Part shown: piece by piece, positions 6,342-14,502 of the stretch
How positions within the stretch are numbered: the first letter of the stretch is position 1
Layout of the letters: each line of letters starts with the position of its first letter
NCBI GenBank assembly: GCA_031367345.1
Contig: JANLPR010000117.1
Coordinates: 1 to 64,000 of the forward strand
Direction: 5' to 3'
Length of the DNA: 64,000 nucleotides
Source: JADKIH01 sp031367345
Lineage (GTDB): Bacteria > Bacteroidota > Bacteroidia > AKYH767-A > 2013-40CM-41-45
The notes under the pieces: model-generated
Databases searched by the model: none
The model's input: only the letters and a program-made list of their open reading frames with translations
Told to the model about the DNA's origin: nothing
Program-made: the position numbers and the translations under genes

Positions 6342-7967
6342 TTGAAATCATTTTTAATAATCATTTTTATTTTAACTCAAACTACCGCTCAATCTCAAAT
6401 ACCCGAATGGAAGTGGGCTCGTTCCGGTTTCGGTCAAGGATCTGCTGTGTGCTCGGCTTTAGATGAGTCTTGTAATTTATACATAAGTGGATCCTATTAC
6501 AGCCCTCTTTCATTTGATACTTGCTTTCTAAATGATAATATCAATAATGGATTTCAGGCTTATGTAACAAAATTTGATTCTTCAGGATCAGCTTTATGGG
6601 CAAAATCTGCAAGAGGAAATTTAGCCTCAGGAAATGTAATTTGTACGGATAAAAATGGCAGCCTATATCTCGCCGGTGTTTATTTTGGAGACTCAATTTC
6701 CTTCGATCAGATTACATTGAGAAATAATATTACAGCAGATCCGAATTATTTTATTGCGAAGTACGATTCAAGTGGAACCGTACTTTGGGCAAAAGCAATA
6801 GGTTGTGGGCCGCTTCCAAATCCATCCGGACTTATCAGTGATATAAATAATAATATATATTTTTCCGGAGGATTTAGTTCGCCATTAATAATATTTGGTG
6901 GTGACACTCTGAATAATTCAGGAAGTCGCAATAGCTTCGTCACAAAATATGATCAATCAGGAAATGAAATTTGGGCAAGAAAAATAGGAGGAACGTCAAC
7001 CGATTGGATCTCAGGTTTGACTTCAGATGGGTCTGGAAATATTTATGTAACAGGTTATTTTAAATCACCCACACTTTATTTTGATTCAGATTCATTAGTA
7101 AATTCCGGTGGAATGGATTTCTTTTTGGCTAAATACGATGCAAGCGGAAATTTTATTTGGGCGAAAAGCTCTGTTGGTGATTTTGATGAATTTCCACGCA
7201 GTATTACAGGGAACTCTTCGGGGATTTATATTTCAGGTACTTCTACATCCAAACAAGTAAGTTTTGATTCGGTCATACTGAATGACACCAGCTCTAACCC
7301 TTCTCATAAAGTAATGTTTTTATGTAATTATGATACTAATGGCAATGTAATTTGGGCTAAGAATTTGCCGGCCTATAATGCCATTCCGTATTCAATGGCA
7401 ATCAAGTCGGATAACGATATCGTTATAACAGGACACATAGATACAGCGGCAACTATGATTGACACATTAATAGTTCATGCATTGCCCGGCTCTTTTGATC
7501 CAATGTTTATTGCTGAATTTAGTAATTCCGGAAAAATAAAATGGGCAAAGACATTGGCTAGTGGAGGAGATTATTTCAGTTCAGTGGCAATATATCGAGA
7601 TGAAAACATTTTCATAACAGGTTATTTTGCAACTAATCCTTTTATAGTTGGAAATGACACAATGAACCTTCTATCATGGGAGTGTCCATTTGTAGCGAAA
7701 TTGTTCGCTCCTTCTCGTACTACCGTTATTGATAATTTATGTAGCAGCATTATTTATCCAAATCCATTTACAAATGAATTAAATATAAGAACAGAAGAAG
7801 GGAAGAGTGAAATATCCTTATATGACATCCTATCTCACAAATTTATTACAACGGAATTCGACACCGAAATAAATATTTCATTAAATAACATTCCCAAGGG
7901 CGTTTATATTTATGAGCTCCATTGTAGTGGAGGCAATATCAAGCGTGGCAAGATTGTTAAACAATAA
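6342..7967 (+). CDS. secreted SBBP-repeat propeller with T9SS tail
   Basis: This 541-residue protein starts at a TTG codon; the in-frame stop TAA at 6333-6335 leaves no upstream ATG. A short signal (residues 2-18) ends at AQSQIP. There follow at least seven repeats of the SBBP type: NIYVTGYF, FFLAKYDASGNFIWAKS, FVTKYDQSGNEIWARKIGG and similar. A T9SS type A tail (about 465-541) has IIYPNPFTNELNI, LYDILSHKF and GVYIYELH. Proteins of this kind are exported to the cell surface; no enzyme motif is visible. It resembles the gene just upstream in plan and is followed by the second copy of the 3' repeat. Confidence 0.82.
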   Translation: MKSFLIIIFILTQTTAQSQIPEWKWARSGFGQGSAVCSALDESCNLYISGSYYSPLSFDTCFLNDNINNGFQAYVTKFDSSGSALWAKSARGNLASGNVICTDKNGSLYLAGVYFGDSISFDQITLRNNITADPNYFIAKYDSSGTVLWAKAIGCGPLPNPSGLISDINNNIYFSGGFSSPLIIFGGDTLNNSGSRNSFVTKYDQSGNEIWARKIGGTSTDWISGLTSDGSGNIYVTGYFKSPTLYFDSDSLVNSGGMDFFLAKYDASGNFIWAKSSVGDFDEFPRSITGNSSGIYISGTSTSKQVSFDSVILNDTSSNPSHKVMFLCNYDTNGNVIWAKNLPAYNAIPYSMAIKSDNDIVITGHIDTAATMIDTLIVHALPGSFDPMFIAEFSNSGKIKWAKTLASGGDYFSSVAIYRDENIFITGYFATNPFIVGNDTMNLLSWECPFVAKLFAPSRTTVIDNLCSSIIYPNPFTNELNIRTEEGKSEISLYDILSHKFITTEFDTEINISLNNIPKGVYIYELHCSGGNIKRGKIVKQ

Positions 7968-8128
7968 TAAATTCACATCAATACAACGAATCATTTAAAT
8001 GCTTGGCCTTTCGAATCATTTAACTTTTAAGCCTCAATGATCTGAGATCAAGTTTCATAAAACTCCGGATTGTAAGAATGTTTAGTGGAAATTACCGGTA
8101 AAATTATAAATTATCTAAACACTCAAAC

Positions 8129-8211
8129 GTCATTCCACCGGGAATTAGCATTGGTGTGTCTCTTGTTGCATAAAAATAAGAAACAATGTTGCTAACTCTC
8201 GGCGGAATGAC
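8129..8211. repeat. 21-bp-arm inverted repeat (hairpin)
   Basis: The arm at 8129-8149 (GTCATTCCACCGGGAATTAGC without its last base is nearly the full arm) pairs with 8191-8211, which begins GCTAACTC and ends CGGAATGAC. About 18 of 21 positions match, with a 41-nt loop. It lies between the convergent ends of 6342-7967 and the small-gene cluster at 8279-9136. The arms are too far apart for a simple terminator; a MITE or REP-like element is possible. The rest of 7968-8278 shows no gene. Confidence 0.6.
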
Positions 8212-8278
8212 GGTTGAGGGGATACAGGTTTATTGTTTGTCCGTAATTCCGCTTAACACTCACCGAGCGGGGTTTTAT
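8194..8278. repeat. intergenic repeat, copy 2
   Basis: This is the counterpart of 6187-6268. Its first part overlaps the right arm of the inverted repeat at 8129-8211. It stops at the end of the 65-aa gene. The copies lie 2.0 kb apart, each after a T9SS gene, so they may have been carried along in a duplication of gene plus tail. Confidence 0.55.
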
Positions 8279-8476
8279 TCAATAATCAAAGATCTTTTTG
8301 TCGGGGTCATGATTAACGTTCATTATGATCCATACTGCAGCAGCAATCGCTAGCGTAAGGAGCACTCCTGCGATCATATTCCACATGGTGGTATCGGATG
8401 CTGCTTGCATACCTTGGACAGGAGTACTCATTTCAAACAACTCTGTATTCGTAAGAGGCCTAATATTTAACATCAT
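8279..8476 (-). CDS. small single-pass membrane protein, unknown
   Basis: This 65-residue protein has a polar N-terminal half, one clear transmembrane segment (about 32-54, MIAGVLLTLAIAAAVWIIM) and a charged tail (HDPDKK). It overlaps the end of the zinc-finger gene upstream by 17 bp and is the third gene of a tightly packed minus-strand set. I recognise no family. Its size and single helix would suit a holin-like, toxin-like or accessory membrane peptide, but nothing in the sequence decides this. Confidence 0.55.
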   Translation of the reverse strand: MMLNIRPLTNTELFEMSTPVQGMQAASDTTMWNMIAGVLLTLAIAAAVWIIMNVNHDPDKKIFDY

Positions 8477-8864
8477 TTTTTGGTTTTATTTGGTAGGTTT
8501 GATCATTCATTTTTTCAATTACATATTCTAATATTTCGAAACAATAGTTTCCTGTTGTAGTATTTAAATATTTTGGGAACTGACTTAGTTGTATATTTTC
8601 GGCATCGAGCTCTGCTACTGTCAGAACTCTTTTACCTGATTTGTAGAGTGCGTCTACTCTCTCATATGTAGCTAAGAAATACTTCTTAATTCCTTTCGTT
8701 AAATGATAGCCCGGTCGCTTCTTTTCATTATTAAAATAATATCTGCAAGTCTTTGTCTTACCATCTCGAATTACCGGCCGGCAATATTTTCTTGTACTTC
8801 TGGAATCAAGCGGAATTGGCTTTCCACAATAATCACAGAATCGTGTTTGTTTTTCTTTTCTCAT
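8460..8864 (-). CDS. zinc-finger protein of unknown function
   Basis: This 134-residue protein has four cysteines spaced as a zinc knuckle: Cys10 and Cys13 (FCDYCGKPI), Cys28 (RKYC) and Cys40 (KTC), followed by an Arg/Lys-rich stretch. This resembles the small Cys-rich domains seen next to HTH genes on Bacteroidota mobile DNA. The second half (about 60-130) is helical with no recognised motif. It overlaps the HTH gene by 4 bp (ATGA) and the membrane-protein gene by 17 bp, so the three are translationally coupled. Confidence 0.65.
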   Translation of the reverse strand: MRKEKQTRFCDYCGKPIPLDSRSTRKYCRPVIRDGKTKTCRYYFNNEKKRPGYHLTKGIKKYFLATYERVDALYKSGKRVLTVAELDAENIQLSQFPKYLNTTTGNYCFEILEYVIEKMNDQTYQIKPKNDVKY

Positions 8865-9136
8865 TGTTCAAGGGATTTTAAAATTTCATCACGGCGGAAG
8901 AATACTCGGCCACCTTTTTTGATAGTAGGAGGGAGGATCTTGTGCTTGCGCCATTTGTGGATGGTGACCAGACTGACGTGGTAGAGGGCTGAGACTTCTT
9001 TCATGGTGATGAGATCATTCGAAGGAATTGGCAGCATATTGAGTCTTTGCACAATGAATAATTCAAATGTTTCTCTGATGATCGACTGGAATTCCTCTAC
9101 AGTCAGTTCACTTGTGTATCGTTTTATACTTGGCAT
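8861..9136 (-). CDS. excisionase-type helix-turn-helix protein
   Basis: In this 91-residue protein, residues ~43-88 form a MerR/excisionase-like helix-turn-helix (LITMKEVSALYHVSLVTIHK, then a wing with GGRVFFRRDEILKSLEQ). The N-terminal 40 residues are helical. Such proteins, common on integrative elements and islands, act as excision factors or small activators. It is the first gene of the 8279-9136 cluster. No integrase, relaxase or phage gene is in the window. Confidence 0.75.
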   Translation of the reverse strand: MPSIKRYTSELTVEEFQSIIRETFELFIVQRLNMLPIPSNDLITMKEVSALYHVSLVTIHKWRKHKILPPTIKKGGRVFFRRDEILKSLEQ

Positions 9137-9249
9137 CGTTGTTAGATTAATTCAGATGCAAGTTCGGGAGGATCTTTTGAAGATTGTGGTCAGAGGGACC
9201 TAAAAAGGACCATGAAAAGGCGTAAATATTAAAATTTGGCACATTTAAC

Positions 9250-10083
9250 TTACTGAAAATTGAATATTTTCTTGATACTTTGCTTTAATTCCACACTAAA
9301 TTCTTTTTGGCCATATAAGATCTTAGCCAAATAAGCAGCACTATTTTTACGGTATCTTTTTTCTTTTGGTTTATAAAATGAAAAGTTGTTTGCAAGCCAA
9401 ATTTGTAGTTGTTTTTTTGAAATAGACATTTTATGTTGATCGCGAATTTTATCAAATGCAAGAACAATAAAATTACAATTACATTTAAAGGAGACCGGTT
9501 CCTCTATCTTACCTTCATTAAGAAGTTTTAAAAATCTGCTTTGATCATCGGGACTTTCAATATAAATTTTTAATGTTTGATATATTTCGTTGATTACTTT
9601 TTCATCTATTTTGACTGATGGCGTATTTTCAAAATCTCTTATGTGTTTTTTATTCTCCCGTATCCACTGATTGATTTGTATTTGTATTGTTTCAGTATTA
9701 AAAAAACTGTTTGAAGTAATCGATTTTAGAACTCTAAACTCCACGTGTCCTAAAAACCATTTTTTATTGTTTATTGTTTCCCAATGGTAATCTAAAATAA
9801 GGAATATATTTTCGGGATTAGAAAATGAAAGCTGAAGTCCAAGCCAATACTGGTAAATAGTACCAATTGAAGAAGGATGGATAACCTTAGGTACATTATT
9901 AATAAGCAAACTATCAACTGCAGCTTCATCGAGGTCTAAAGCGTCTTCAACTGCCACTTTAGTTTGCCGGTAGAACTCATTTTTTTTCTCTTCACTGAAA
10001 AATTTTAGTGTGCATTTTGGGCTTCTGATCGCATTCAAAATCCCGATCAAATCGATGTCATAAACGTGCTTAGAATATCCCAT
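9250..10083 (-). CDS. unrecognised 277-aa protein beside tRNA-Asp
   Basis: I chose the ATG at 10083 (MGYSKHVYD); a TTG three codons upstream (10092) is also in frame. The protein is basic, has no signal peptide or transmembrane segment, and matches no family I know. The middle has a hydrophobic strand-rich part (NIFLILDYHWET, KWFLGHVEFRVL). A Cys pair (FKCNCNF) lies near residue 205. The end is helical and Lys-rich. It lies between the tRNA-Asp terminator and the HTH cluster, on the same strand. Position and lack of homology suggest accessory cargo. Confidence 0.65.
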   Translation of the reverse strand: MGYSKHVYDIDLIGILNAIRSPKCTLKFFSEEKKNEFYRQTKVAVEDALDLDEAAVDSLLINNVPKVIHPSSIGTIYQYWLGLQLSFSNPENIFLILDYHWETINNKKWFLGHVEFRVLKSITSNSFFNTETIQIQINQWIRENKKHIRDFENTPSVKIDEKVINEIYQTLKIYIESPDDQSRFLKLLNEGKIEEPVSFKCNCNFIVLAFDKIRDQHKMSISKKQLQIWLANNFSFYKPKEKRYRKNSAAYLAKILYGQKEFSVELKQSIKKIFNFQ

Positions 10084-10136
10084 TTTAGTCAAGTTAAGAA
10101 ATAAATCTGACCGCTCATCTGACCCCTTTCAAAAGT

Positions 10137-10161
10137 TAAGCCCTTGAAAATCAAGGGCTTA
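10137..10161 (-). terminator. strong hairpin after tRNA-Asp
   Basis: TAAGCCCTTGA and TCAAGGGCTTA form a perfect 11-bp stem with an AAA loop. It starts 12 nt past the 3' end of the tRNA. On the minus strand a short T-run (ACTTTTG) follows, which fits termination of the tRNA transcript. Confidence 0.7.
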
Positions 10162-10173
10162 AAAGCATTTTTG

Positions 10174-10247
10174 CGGTCCGGACGGGACTCGAACCCGCGA
10201 CCCCATGCGTGACAGGCATGTATTCTAACCAACTGAACTACCGAACC
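10174..10247 (-). tRNA. tRNA-Asp (GTC)
   Basis: On the minus strand the gene starts GGTTCGG and ends CCGGACC plus discriminator G, a 7-bp acceptor stem with one G-U pair. The D arm is GTTC...GAAT. The anticodon arm CATGC-CTGTCAC-GCATG carries anticodon GTC (Asp). The T arm is GCGGG-TTCGAGT-CCCGT. Total length is 74 nt. CCA is not encoded. G73 and the anticodon GUC are identity elements of tRNA-Asp. A hairpin terminator follows. Confidence 0.96.
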
Positions 10248-10422
10248 GTTTTCCTTTTTTATGAGGACTGCAAAAATAGATAAATCATTCAAAACCCCAA
10301 ATTTTACGCTCTTTTTATTTGGAATTGTTTGTGCTTCATTGTTAGGATATTAGAATGAACGGCAGGAACAATTGTGCTGATTCCTCTTTTCTCCTCTCTA
10401 TTCTGCTCGCTTACTCCCTGCC

Positions 10423-11916
10423 TTATCGTTCCCGATCCAAAAATCCTTTTAAATGTACCATGTCGGCAAACCGATGAAAATGAATCTCCGGATGTAGCCT
10501 CCTAAACTGTGTAACATCGAAATTGAAAATGCCGCCGCTCCGCTGCAACCAACACAATGCCGCAAAACCGGATGCATGGCCTCCTATGATGTCTTTATAC
10601 AAATGATCGCCCACCATACAACACTCATTCGCCTCTACATTCAGCTTCTTCCTAATCTGTAAAAAACCCTGCGGATCGGGTTTTTCAAAACCGCTCTCTT
10701 TAGTAAAATGAATGGCGTCGAAATAATCGCCCAAACCTGTCGACTCCAATTTCTGCTTCTGAGAATTTGGCGGATTGTCTGTAAGTAAGCCTATCAAATA
10801 CCCTTGCGTTCGTAATTCATTTAATACCGGTTTTACATCGGGGTATTCTGTTGTATCGGGAATTAAATTTCTATAGGTCTGTATCATCTTATCGGAAGGT
10901 AACTTAAACAACTCTGCTAATCGATCTAACAAATCACTCCGATGACCTTCTTCTAACAATCGTAATCCTGTGTCAACAAATTTATCGATTGTTACTTTTT
11001 CAAAATTTAATGTCTCATGTAACATCGCCAGCTTCTTCAAGATCCACGGCTTCTGCGGAAACAATGTTTCGTCAAGGTCAAATACAATTGCTTTCAACGA
11101 AGGAATTTTTGCAGGAACAATTCGATCTTTCAAATACACAAACGAACGTGTCCCATTCGGCAACACTGTGCTTGCACTATTACTCTTACCTGTAATCATC
11201 CACTTGCAAAGATTGTCGCCAATGCTATTTCCTAAATGAGCCGTTGATGTTAAATGCTGTTGAACTCTATTCACCAGCAATTTCCCATGCATCTCCAATA
11301 AATGTACACTGAAAAATCCGCAGCCATTATTTTTAATAAATAGTGCGATCAGATTTTTTATTGTTTCTCTAATTTTTTCATTATCGTATTTCTCACTCAC
11401 AGCAATCGTAGCTTCTTCGATTGAAATAATTTTTCTAGTCACTACTGTACTTGCATTTCCTGAAAAGTCTATTGCAAATTCTGCTATATAATGATCAATA
11501 TCTAATACGCCCGATTCCATAATCTCTACTATGTCGTCGTCGGTGTTTGTTGTAAATCCGTTGTTAGCCAAAAATAATTCTGCCGGCCTGCGTGTCTGAA
11601 GTGTTTGTGCTAACGATAATTCTGAAATAGCAATTTTAAAATTTACTTCGCTTTTTAATTCTGCTAATGTTATGGTATCAATCTCTGACGAAGGAATTAC
11701 TACGTCAATCTTATTTTTAATACATGCTGCCTTCAGTTCTGCTTTGTAGTTTTCTTCATTAGCATCTGGAAGTTTAATAAAACTTGGCGATAAAAATTTG
11801 GATGCTATCAGTTCAAATTCGTCGGAAACAAAAATATGTACATCGTTGATTATTTCAAGTTCTTTTATCAACGCGCTTGCGTTAAAATTTCCGGCAGAGG
11901 TGATGAGTATATTCAT
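10423..11916 (-). CDS. pre-ATP-grasp-like / HAD phosphatase fusion
   Basis: In this 497-residue two-part protein, residues 1-100 resemble the Rossmann-like start of PylC/carbamoyl-phosphate-synthase-type ATP-grasp enzymes (MNILITSAGNFNASALIKEL, DVVIPSSEID). Residues 100-270 look like a reduced ATP-grasp region (GCGFFSVHLLEMHGKLLVNR). Residues 275-497 are a complete HAD hydrolase: motif I FDLDET (Asp280, Asp282), motif II LLTDN (Thr379), motif III FEKPDP (Lys412) and motif IV MVGDHLYKDI. The HAD half therefore looks catalytically intact. The substrate is unknown; fusions of this type may make and dephosphorylate a modified sugar or peptide. It has no operon partner. Confidence 0.75.
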   Translation of the reverse strand: MNILITSAGNFNASALIKELEIINDVHIFVSDEFELIASKFLSPSFIKLPDANEENYKAELKAACIKNKIDVVIPSSEIDTITLAELKSEVNFKIAISELSLAQTLQTRRPAELFLANNGFTTNTDDDIVEIMESGVLDIDHYIAEFAIDFSGNASTVVTRKIISIEEATIAVSEKYDNEKIRETIKNLIALFIKNNGCGFFSVHLLEMHGKLLVNRVQQHLTSTAHLGNSIGDNLCKWMITGKSNSASTVLPNGTRSFVYLKDRIVPAKIPSLKAIVFDLDETLFPQKPWILKKLAMLHETLNFEKVTIDKFVDTGLRLLEEGHRSDLLDRLAELFKLPSDKMIQTYRNLIPDTTEYPDVKPVLNELRTQGYLIGLLTDNPPNSQKQKLESTGLGDYFDAIHFTKESGFEKPDPQGFLQIRKKLNVEANECCMVGDHLYKDIIGGHASGFAALCWLQRSGGIFNFDVTQFRRLHPEIHFHRFADMVHLKGFLDRER

Positions 11917-12105
11917 GGAGAGAAATTAAAAATAATTGTGTGATGTTTGAAACTTCAAAATTTATTGACCAGATCAAGATAGTAAGAAAACCAATCAGGT
12001 CAAAACATTACTCTTTTATTAATTGGTGTATTATTTCTAGCATAAATGATGGTTAATCAATACGGTAAACAACTTTTCAACGATACAGAAAAGCAAATGT
12101 CAGTT

Positions 12106-12113
12106 TATTTTTG
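12106..12113 (+). promoter_or_regulatory. Bacteroidota-type -7 element
   Basis: TATTTTTG is an exact match to TAnnTTTG, the -7 element of the primary Bacteroidota sigma factor, 15 bp before the ATG at 12129. No good -33 TTG is seen. Its position inside the TTG-started extension of the reading frame supports the ATG at 12129 as the true start. Confidence 0.45.
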
Positions 12114-12128
12114 AGAAAAAATAATATT

Positions 12129-12596
12129 ATGAAAAGAACATCTAAGTTAACACACGAAGAAATAAAAATAGGCAATGAAATTCTGAAGATGCAACTGAAT
12201 GCACAGTTCGGAATGACTTTTAATGATAGTATGTGCGATCTCCCTGTAGAGATTGAACGTGCTTGGTTGAAATCGGTACAGCGTTTTGAGAAAGCGTATG
12301 CGGAGAACAACACCATTCTATGTTATGATCTGATCGGCCGTCCTGATTTTGCTCCGGCTGAAACAATGAATCCTAAAATGCTGAGGTCGGAACTAAAAAA
12401 GCTGACAGCATTACTCGAAAAGCACAATATAATTGTTGATTGCATCAGCGCTCTCTCCGAATTTGAAATTTACAAATTCATAACTGAAAAACTATTTATG
12501 GAACATCTACTTCATATTCCAAACAGTAATATGATCACTCATTTTACGTATTCGGAATATTATCCGGAAGACGATGAATTCGATTTGCCTTTTTGA
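12129..12596 (+). CDS. conserved small protein, unknown
   Basis: This 155-residue soluble protein (MKRTSKLTHEEIKIGNEILK) is acidic at the C-terminus (YYPEDDEFDLPF). It has helix-rich segments and a stretch (VEIERAWLKSVQRFEKAY) that reads like an all-alpha core. I recognise no function. The frame is open upstream to a TTG at 12111, but that codon lies in the probable promoter. It is convergent with the OmpA gene and shares a bidirectional terminator with it. Confidence 0.75.
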   Translation: MKRTSKLTHEEIKIGNEILKMQLNAQFGMTFNDSMCDLPVEIERAWLKSVQRFEKAYAENNTILCYDLIGRPDFAPAETMNPKMLRSELKKLTALLEKHNIIVDCISALSEFEIYKFITEKLFMEHLLHIPNSNMITHFTYSEYYPEDDEFDLPF

Positions 12597-12608
12597 TTGC
12601 CAAAAAAA

Positions 12609-12634
12609 ATGGCCGGATAAATTTATCCGGCCAT
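12609..12634. terminator. bidirectional terminator
   Basis: A perfect 26-bp palindrome (arm ATGGCCGGATAAA) is flanked by an A-run on the left and a T-run on the right. It lies between two convergent genes, 13 bp after one stop and 24 bp after the other, and serves both. Confidence 0.88.
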
Positions 12635-12657
12635 TCTAATTTTTACTGAAAGTTGAA

Positions 12658-14088
12658 CTACTCGTTCAATTTAATTTCTACTCTGCGGTTGATAGTGCGA
12701 CCGGCAGCTGTTTTATTGTCAGCAGCAGGTTTTGTATCTCCATATCCTTCTGATGAAAGACGAGAAGAATTGATTCCTTTGTTGATGAAATATGTTTTCA
12801 CCGCAGCAGCTCTGCGCTTAGAAAGCTCTAAGTTTGAAGCAGCATTTCCAACATTATCCGTATGACCTTCGATTGACCATGTAGTTGCTTCGTATTGTTT
12901 CATGATGTTTACCACAGTATCAAGTTTCACAAACGACACCGACTTGATTACATCTTTTCCTGTTTCAAACTGAATTGATTTAGCAGCGAAAGAGATTTTT
13001 TGTAATACTTCTTTCTTTTTCGATTCGTCGATAGCAGGACAACCACTATTCGATTTCAATCCTTTTACATCAGGACATTTATCGTCTTTGTCTGCAACAC
13101 CATCGCCATCTCTATCAGGACAACCTTTTGTTTCAATAGTACCTTTTACTTCAGGACAAGCATCGTCTTTATCAGCAATTCCATCGCCATCTGTATCAGG
13201 ACAGCCATCAAATTTAGCTAGACCTTTTACATCAGGACATTTATCGTCTTTGTCAGCAATACCGTCACCGTCTTTATCAGGACAACCATGTAATTCTTTT
13301 GTGCCTTTATCATTCGGACACTGATCATCTTTATCAGCAATACCATCACCATCAGAATCAGGGCAACCATTTAACGATTTCAATCCTTTTACATCAGGAC
13401 ATGCATCAACATTGTCAGCAATACCATCACCATCTTTATCCGGACAGCCATCCAATTCAGCTAAGCCGAATACTGTAGGACATTTGTCAACGCGATCAAG
13501 TACACCATCTTTGTCAGTGTCTTTTCCGCCAAGACGAATAACCACACCAATTGAGTGGTGGAAGTAATCGCCCACAGCCTCAGAAGTTGCAGTGTTTAGC
13601 AATGTTTGAACATTGAAGCCAACATTTTCGCTAAACCATAAATTTATTCCGACACCTACGTTTAGAGCAATAGATTTATCGCTACCATACATACTTAATC
13701 CCGGACCAGCAGCAATATAAGGATCGAACCAGCAATCAGATTTTAATAAGTAATCGTTTGCGAAAAGATATTTTCCTAAAACATCGAAGTCACCAAAAAA
13801 TTTCTTGTCGACATTCTTCAAACCTGTATTGTTTGTCTTTGAAGCGGCAAATGATAAACCGACAGCAAACGAGCGATTAATATTTTTTGCGACATCAAAT
13901 TTTGAGAATGCAGGAATAGTTTGATAATGGTCGATGTCGTATAATCCTTTGAACATAGGATCAACCGAAGAATAATCAACACCATGAAATCCGATTCCGA
14001 ATAACCAAGGGTGATCAACATTTTGAGCATTCGACTGCGTGTTGAATAATAAGCAGGCAATGCTAAGTGCAGTAATTAGTTTTTTCAT
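12658..14088 (-). CDS. OmpA-family outer-membrane protein with thrombospondin-3 repeats
   Basis: The start at 14088 (MKKLITALS) gives 476 residues with a signal peptide cut at SNAQN; the frame runs further upstream without a better start. The N-terminal ~200 residues form a small beta-barrel (IGFHGVDYSS, GAGLSMYG-like strands). Six calcium-binding thrombospondin type 3 repeats (DxDGDGIADKDDxCP) follow, about residues 210-350. The OmpA_C peptidoglycan-binding domain is at about 365-476 (IEGHTDNVGN, LSKRRA, GYGDTKP, NRRVEI). It anchors the outer membrane to the cell wall. The bidirectional terminator is at its 3' end. Confidence 0.93.
   Translation of the reverse strand: MKKLITALSIACLLFNTQSNAQNVDHPWLFGIGFHGVDYSSVDPMFKGLYDIDHYQTIPAFSKFDVAKNINRSFAVGLSFAASKTNNTGLKNVDKKFFGDFDVLGKYLFANDYLLKSDCWFDPYIAAGPGLSMYGSDKSIALNVGVGINLWFSENVGFNVQTLLNTATSEAVGDYFHHSIGVVIRLGGKDTDKDGVLDRVDKCPTVFGLAELDGCPDKDGDGIADNVDACPDVKGLKSLNGCPDSDGDGIADKDDQCPNDKGTKELHGCPDKDGDGIADKDDKCPDVKGLAKFDGCPDTDGDGIADKDDACPEVKGTIETKGCPDRDGDGVADKDDKCPDVKGLKSNSGCPAIDESKKKEVLQKISFAAKSIQFETGKDVIKSVSFVKLDTVVNIMKQYEATTWSIEGHTDNVGNAASNLELSKRRAAAVKTYFINKGINSSRLSSEGYGDTKPAADNKTAAGRTINRRVEIKLNE
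13030..13520 (-). repeat. tandem ~69-bp coding repeats (thrombospondin-3)
   Basis: About six units of near 69 bp encode DxDGDGIADKDDxCPxxKG and the following GC-P linker. Units agree at most positions and differ mainly in the linker. They lie wholly inside the OmpA-family gene. Such arrays can expand or contract by slippage or recombination. Confidence 0.8.
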
Positions 14089-14322
14089 AATATAGTTTTG
14101 TCTGAAATTTTTGGAGTATTTATCCGCGGCAAAGAAACGATAAAAGATTTTGGAAATCAAAGAAATGAGGCATTAATTTGAAGTAGAATTGGGCTGAAAA
14201 GGGGATTTGCGCTTTTCATATAAGGCTGGCTGCCGTGCGCAACGCTCACTTCAAATGAAAATAGTGCTTTCTTTGACTAGCTGCAAACCGGTGTTATACC
14301 TTTTCCTACTTTAGCGTAAAAA

Positions 14323-14502
14323 TTAAACAGAAACTTTTGTTGTTCTTCTATCAGAGGGCTTTTTTATCGAACGAGAATTCTTTGTTTTGCATTTTCTTTT
14401 CCTAAAATATTCGGCTATTAAATTTTCTTCAGCCTTTGTCAGTTGAGTTTGACTGCCAATAAAGTCAATGTCTAGTTCTATTTTCTTTGTCTTCATTGTC
14501 AT
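14323..14502 (-). CDS. small 59-aa basic protein coupled to a GNAT gene
   Basis: The frame starts ATGACAATGAAG at 14502 and ends with TAA at 14323-14325. The product starts MTMKTKKIELDIDFIGSQ and has a very basic second half (RKRKCKTKNSRS, DRRTTKV). The ATG overlaps the TAA of the GNAT reading frame by one base (TAATG), a coupling arrangement. A second ATG lies two codons in (14496). No family is recognised. The arrangement and the regular amphipathic start (LTKAEENLIAEYFRKR) support a real gene. Confidence 0.6.
   Translation of the reverse strand: MTMKTKKIELDIDFIGSQTQLTKAEENLIAEYFRKRKCKTKNSRSIKKPSDRRTTKVSV

Noticed and set aside
10137..10247. Duplicated tRNA 3' end marking an island boundary
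   Set aside because: No second copy of the tRNA-Asp 3' sequence was found anywhere in the window.
10089..10292. 67-aa open frame on the minus strand
   Set aside because: It lies across tRNA-Asp and its terminator, so it is a chance frame in RNA sequence.
12653..12865. 70-aa plus-strand frame
   Set aside because: It is antisense to the conserved OmpA C-terminal domain.
13088..13324. Plus-strand open frame with regular repeats
   Set aside because: It is the antisense of the thrombospondin-3 repeats in the OmpA gene; the periodicity explains its openness.
14200..14310. Possible third attC (GTGTTATACC and nearby TGCGCAACGC)
   Set aside because: The candidate boxes are not complementary to each other and no inner L boxes pair.
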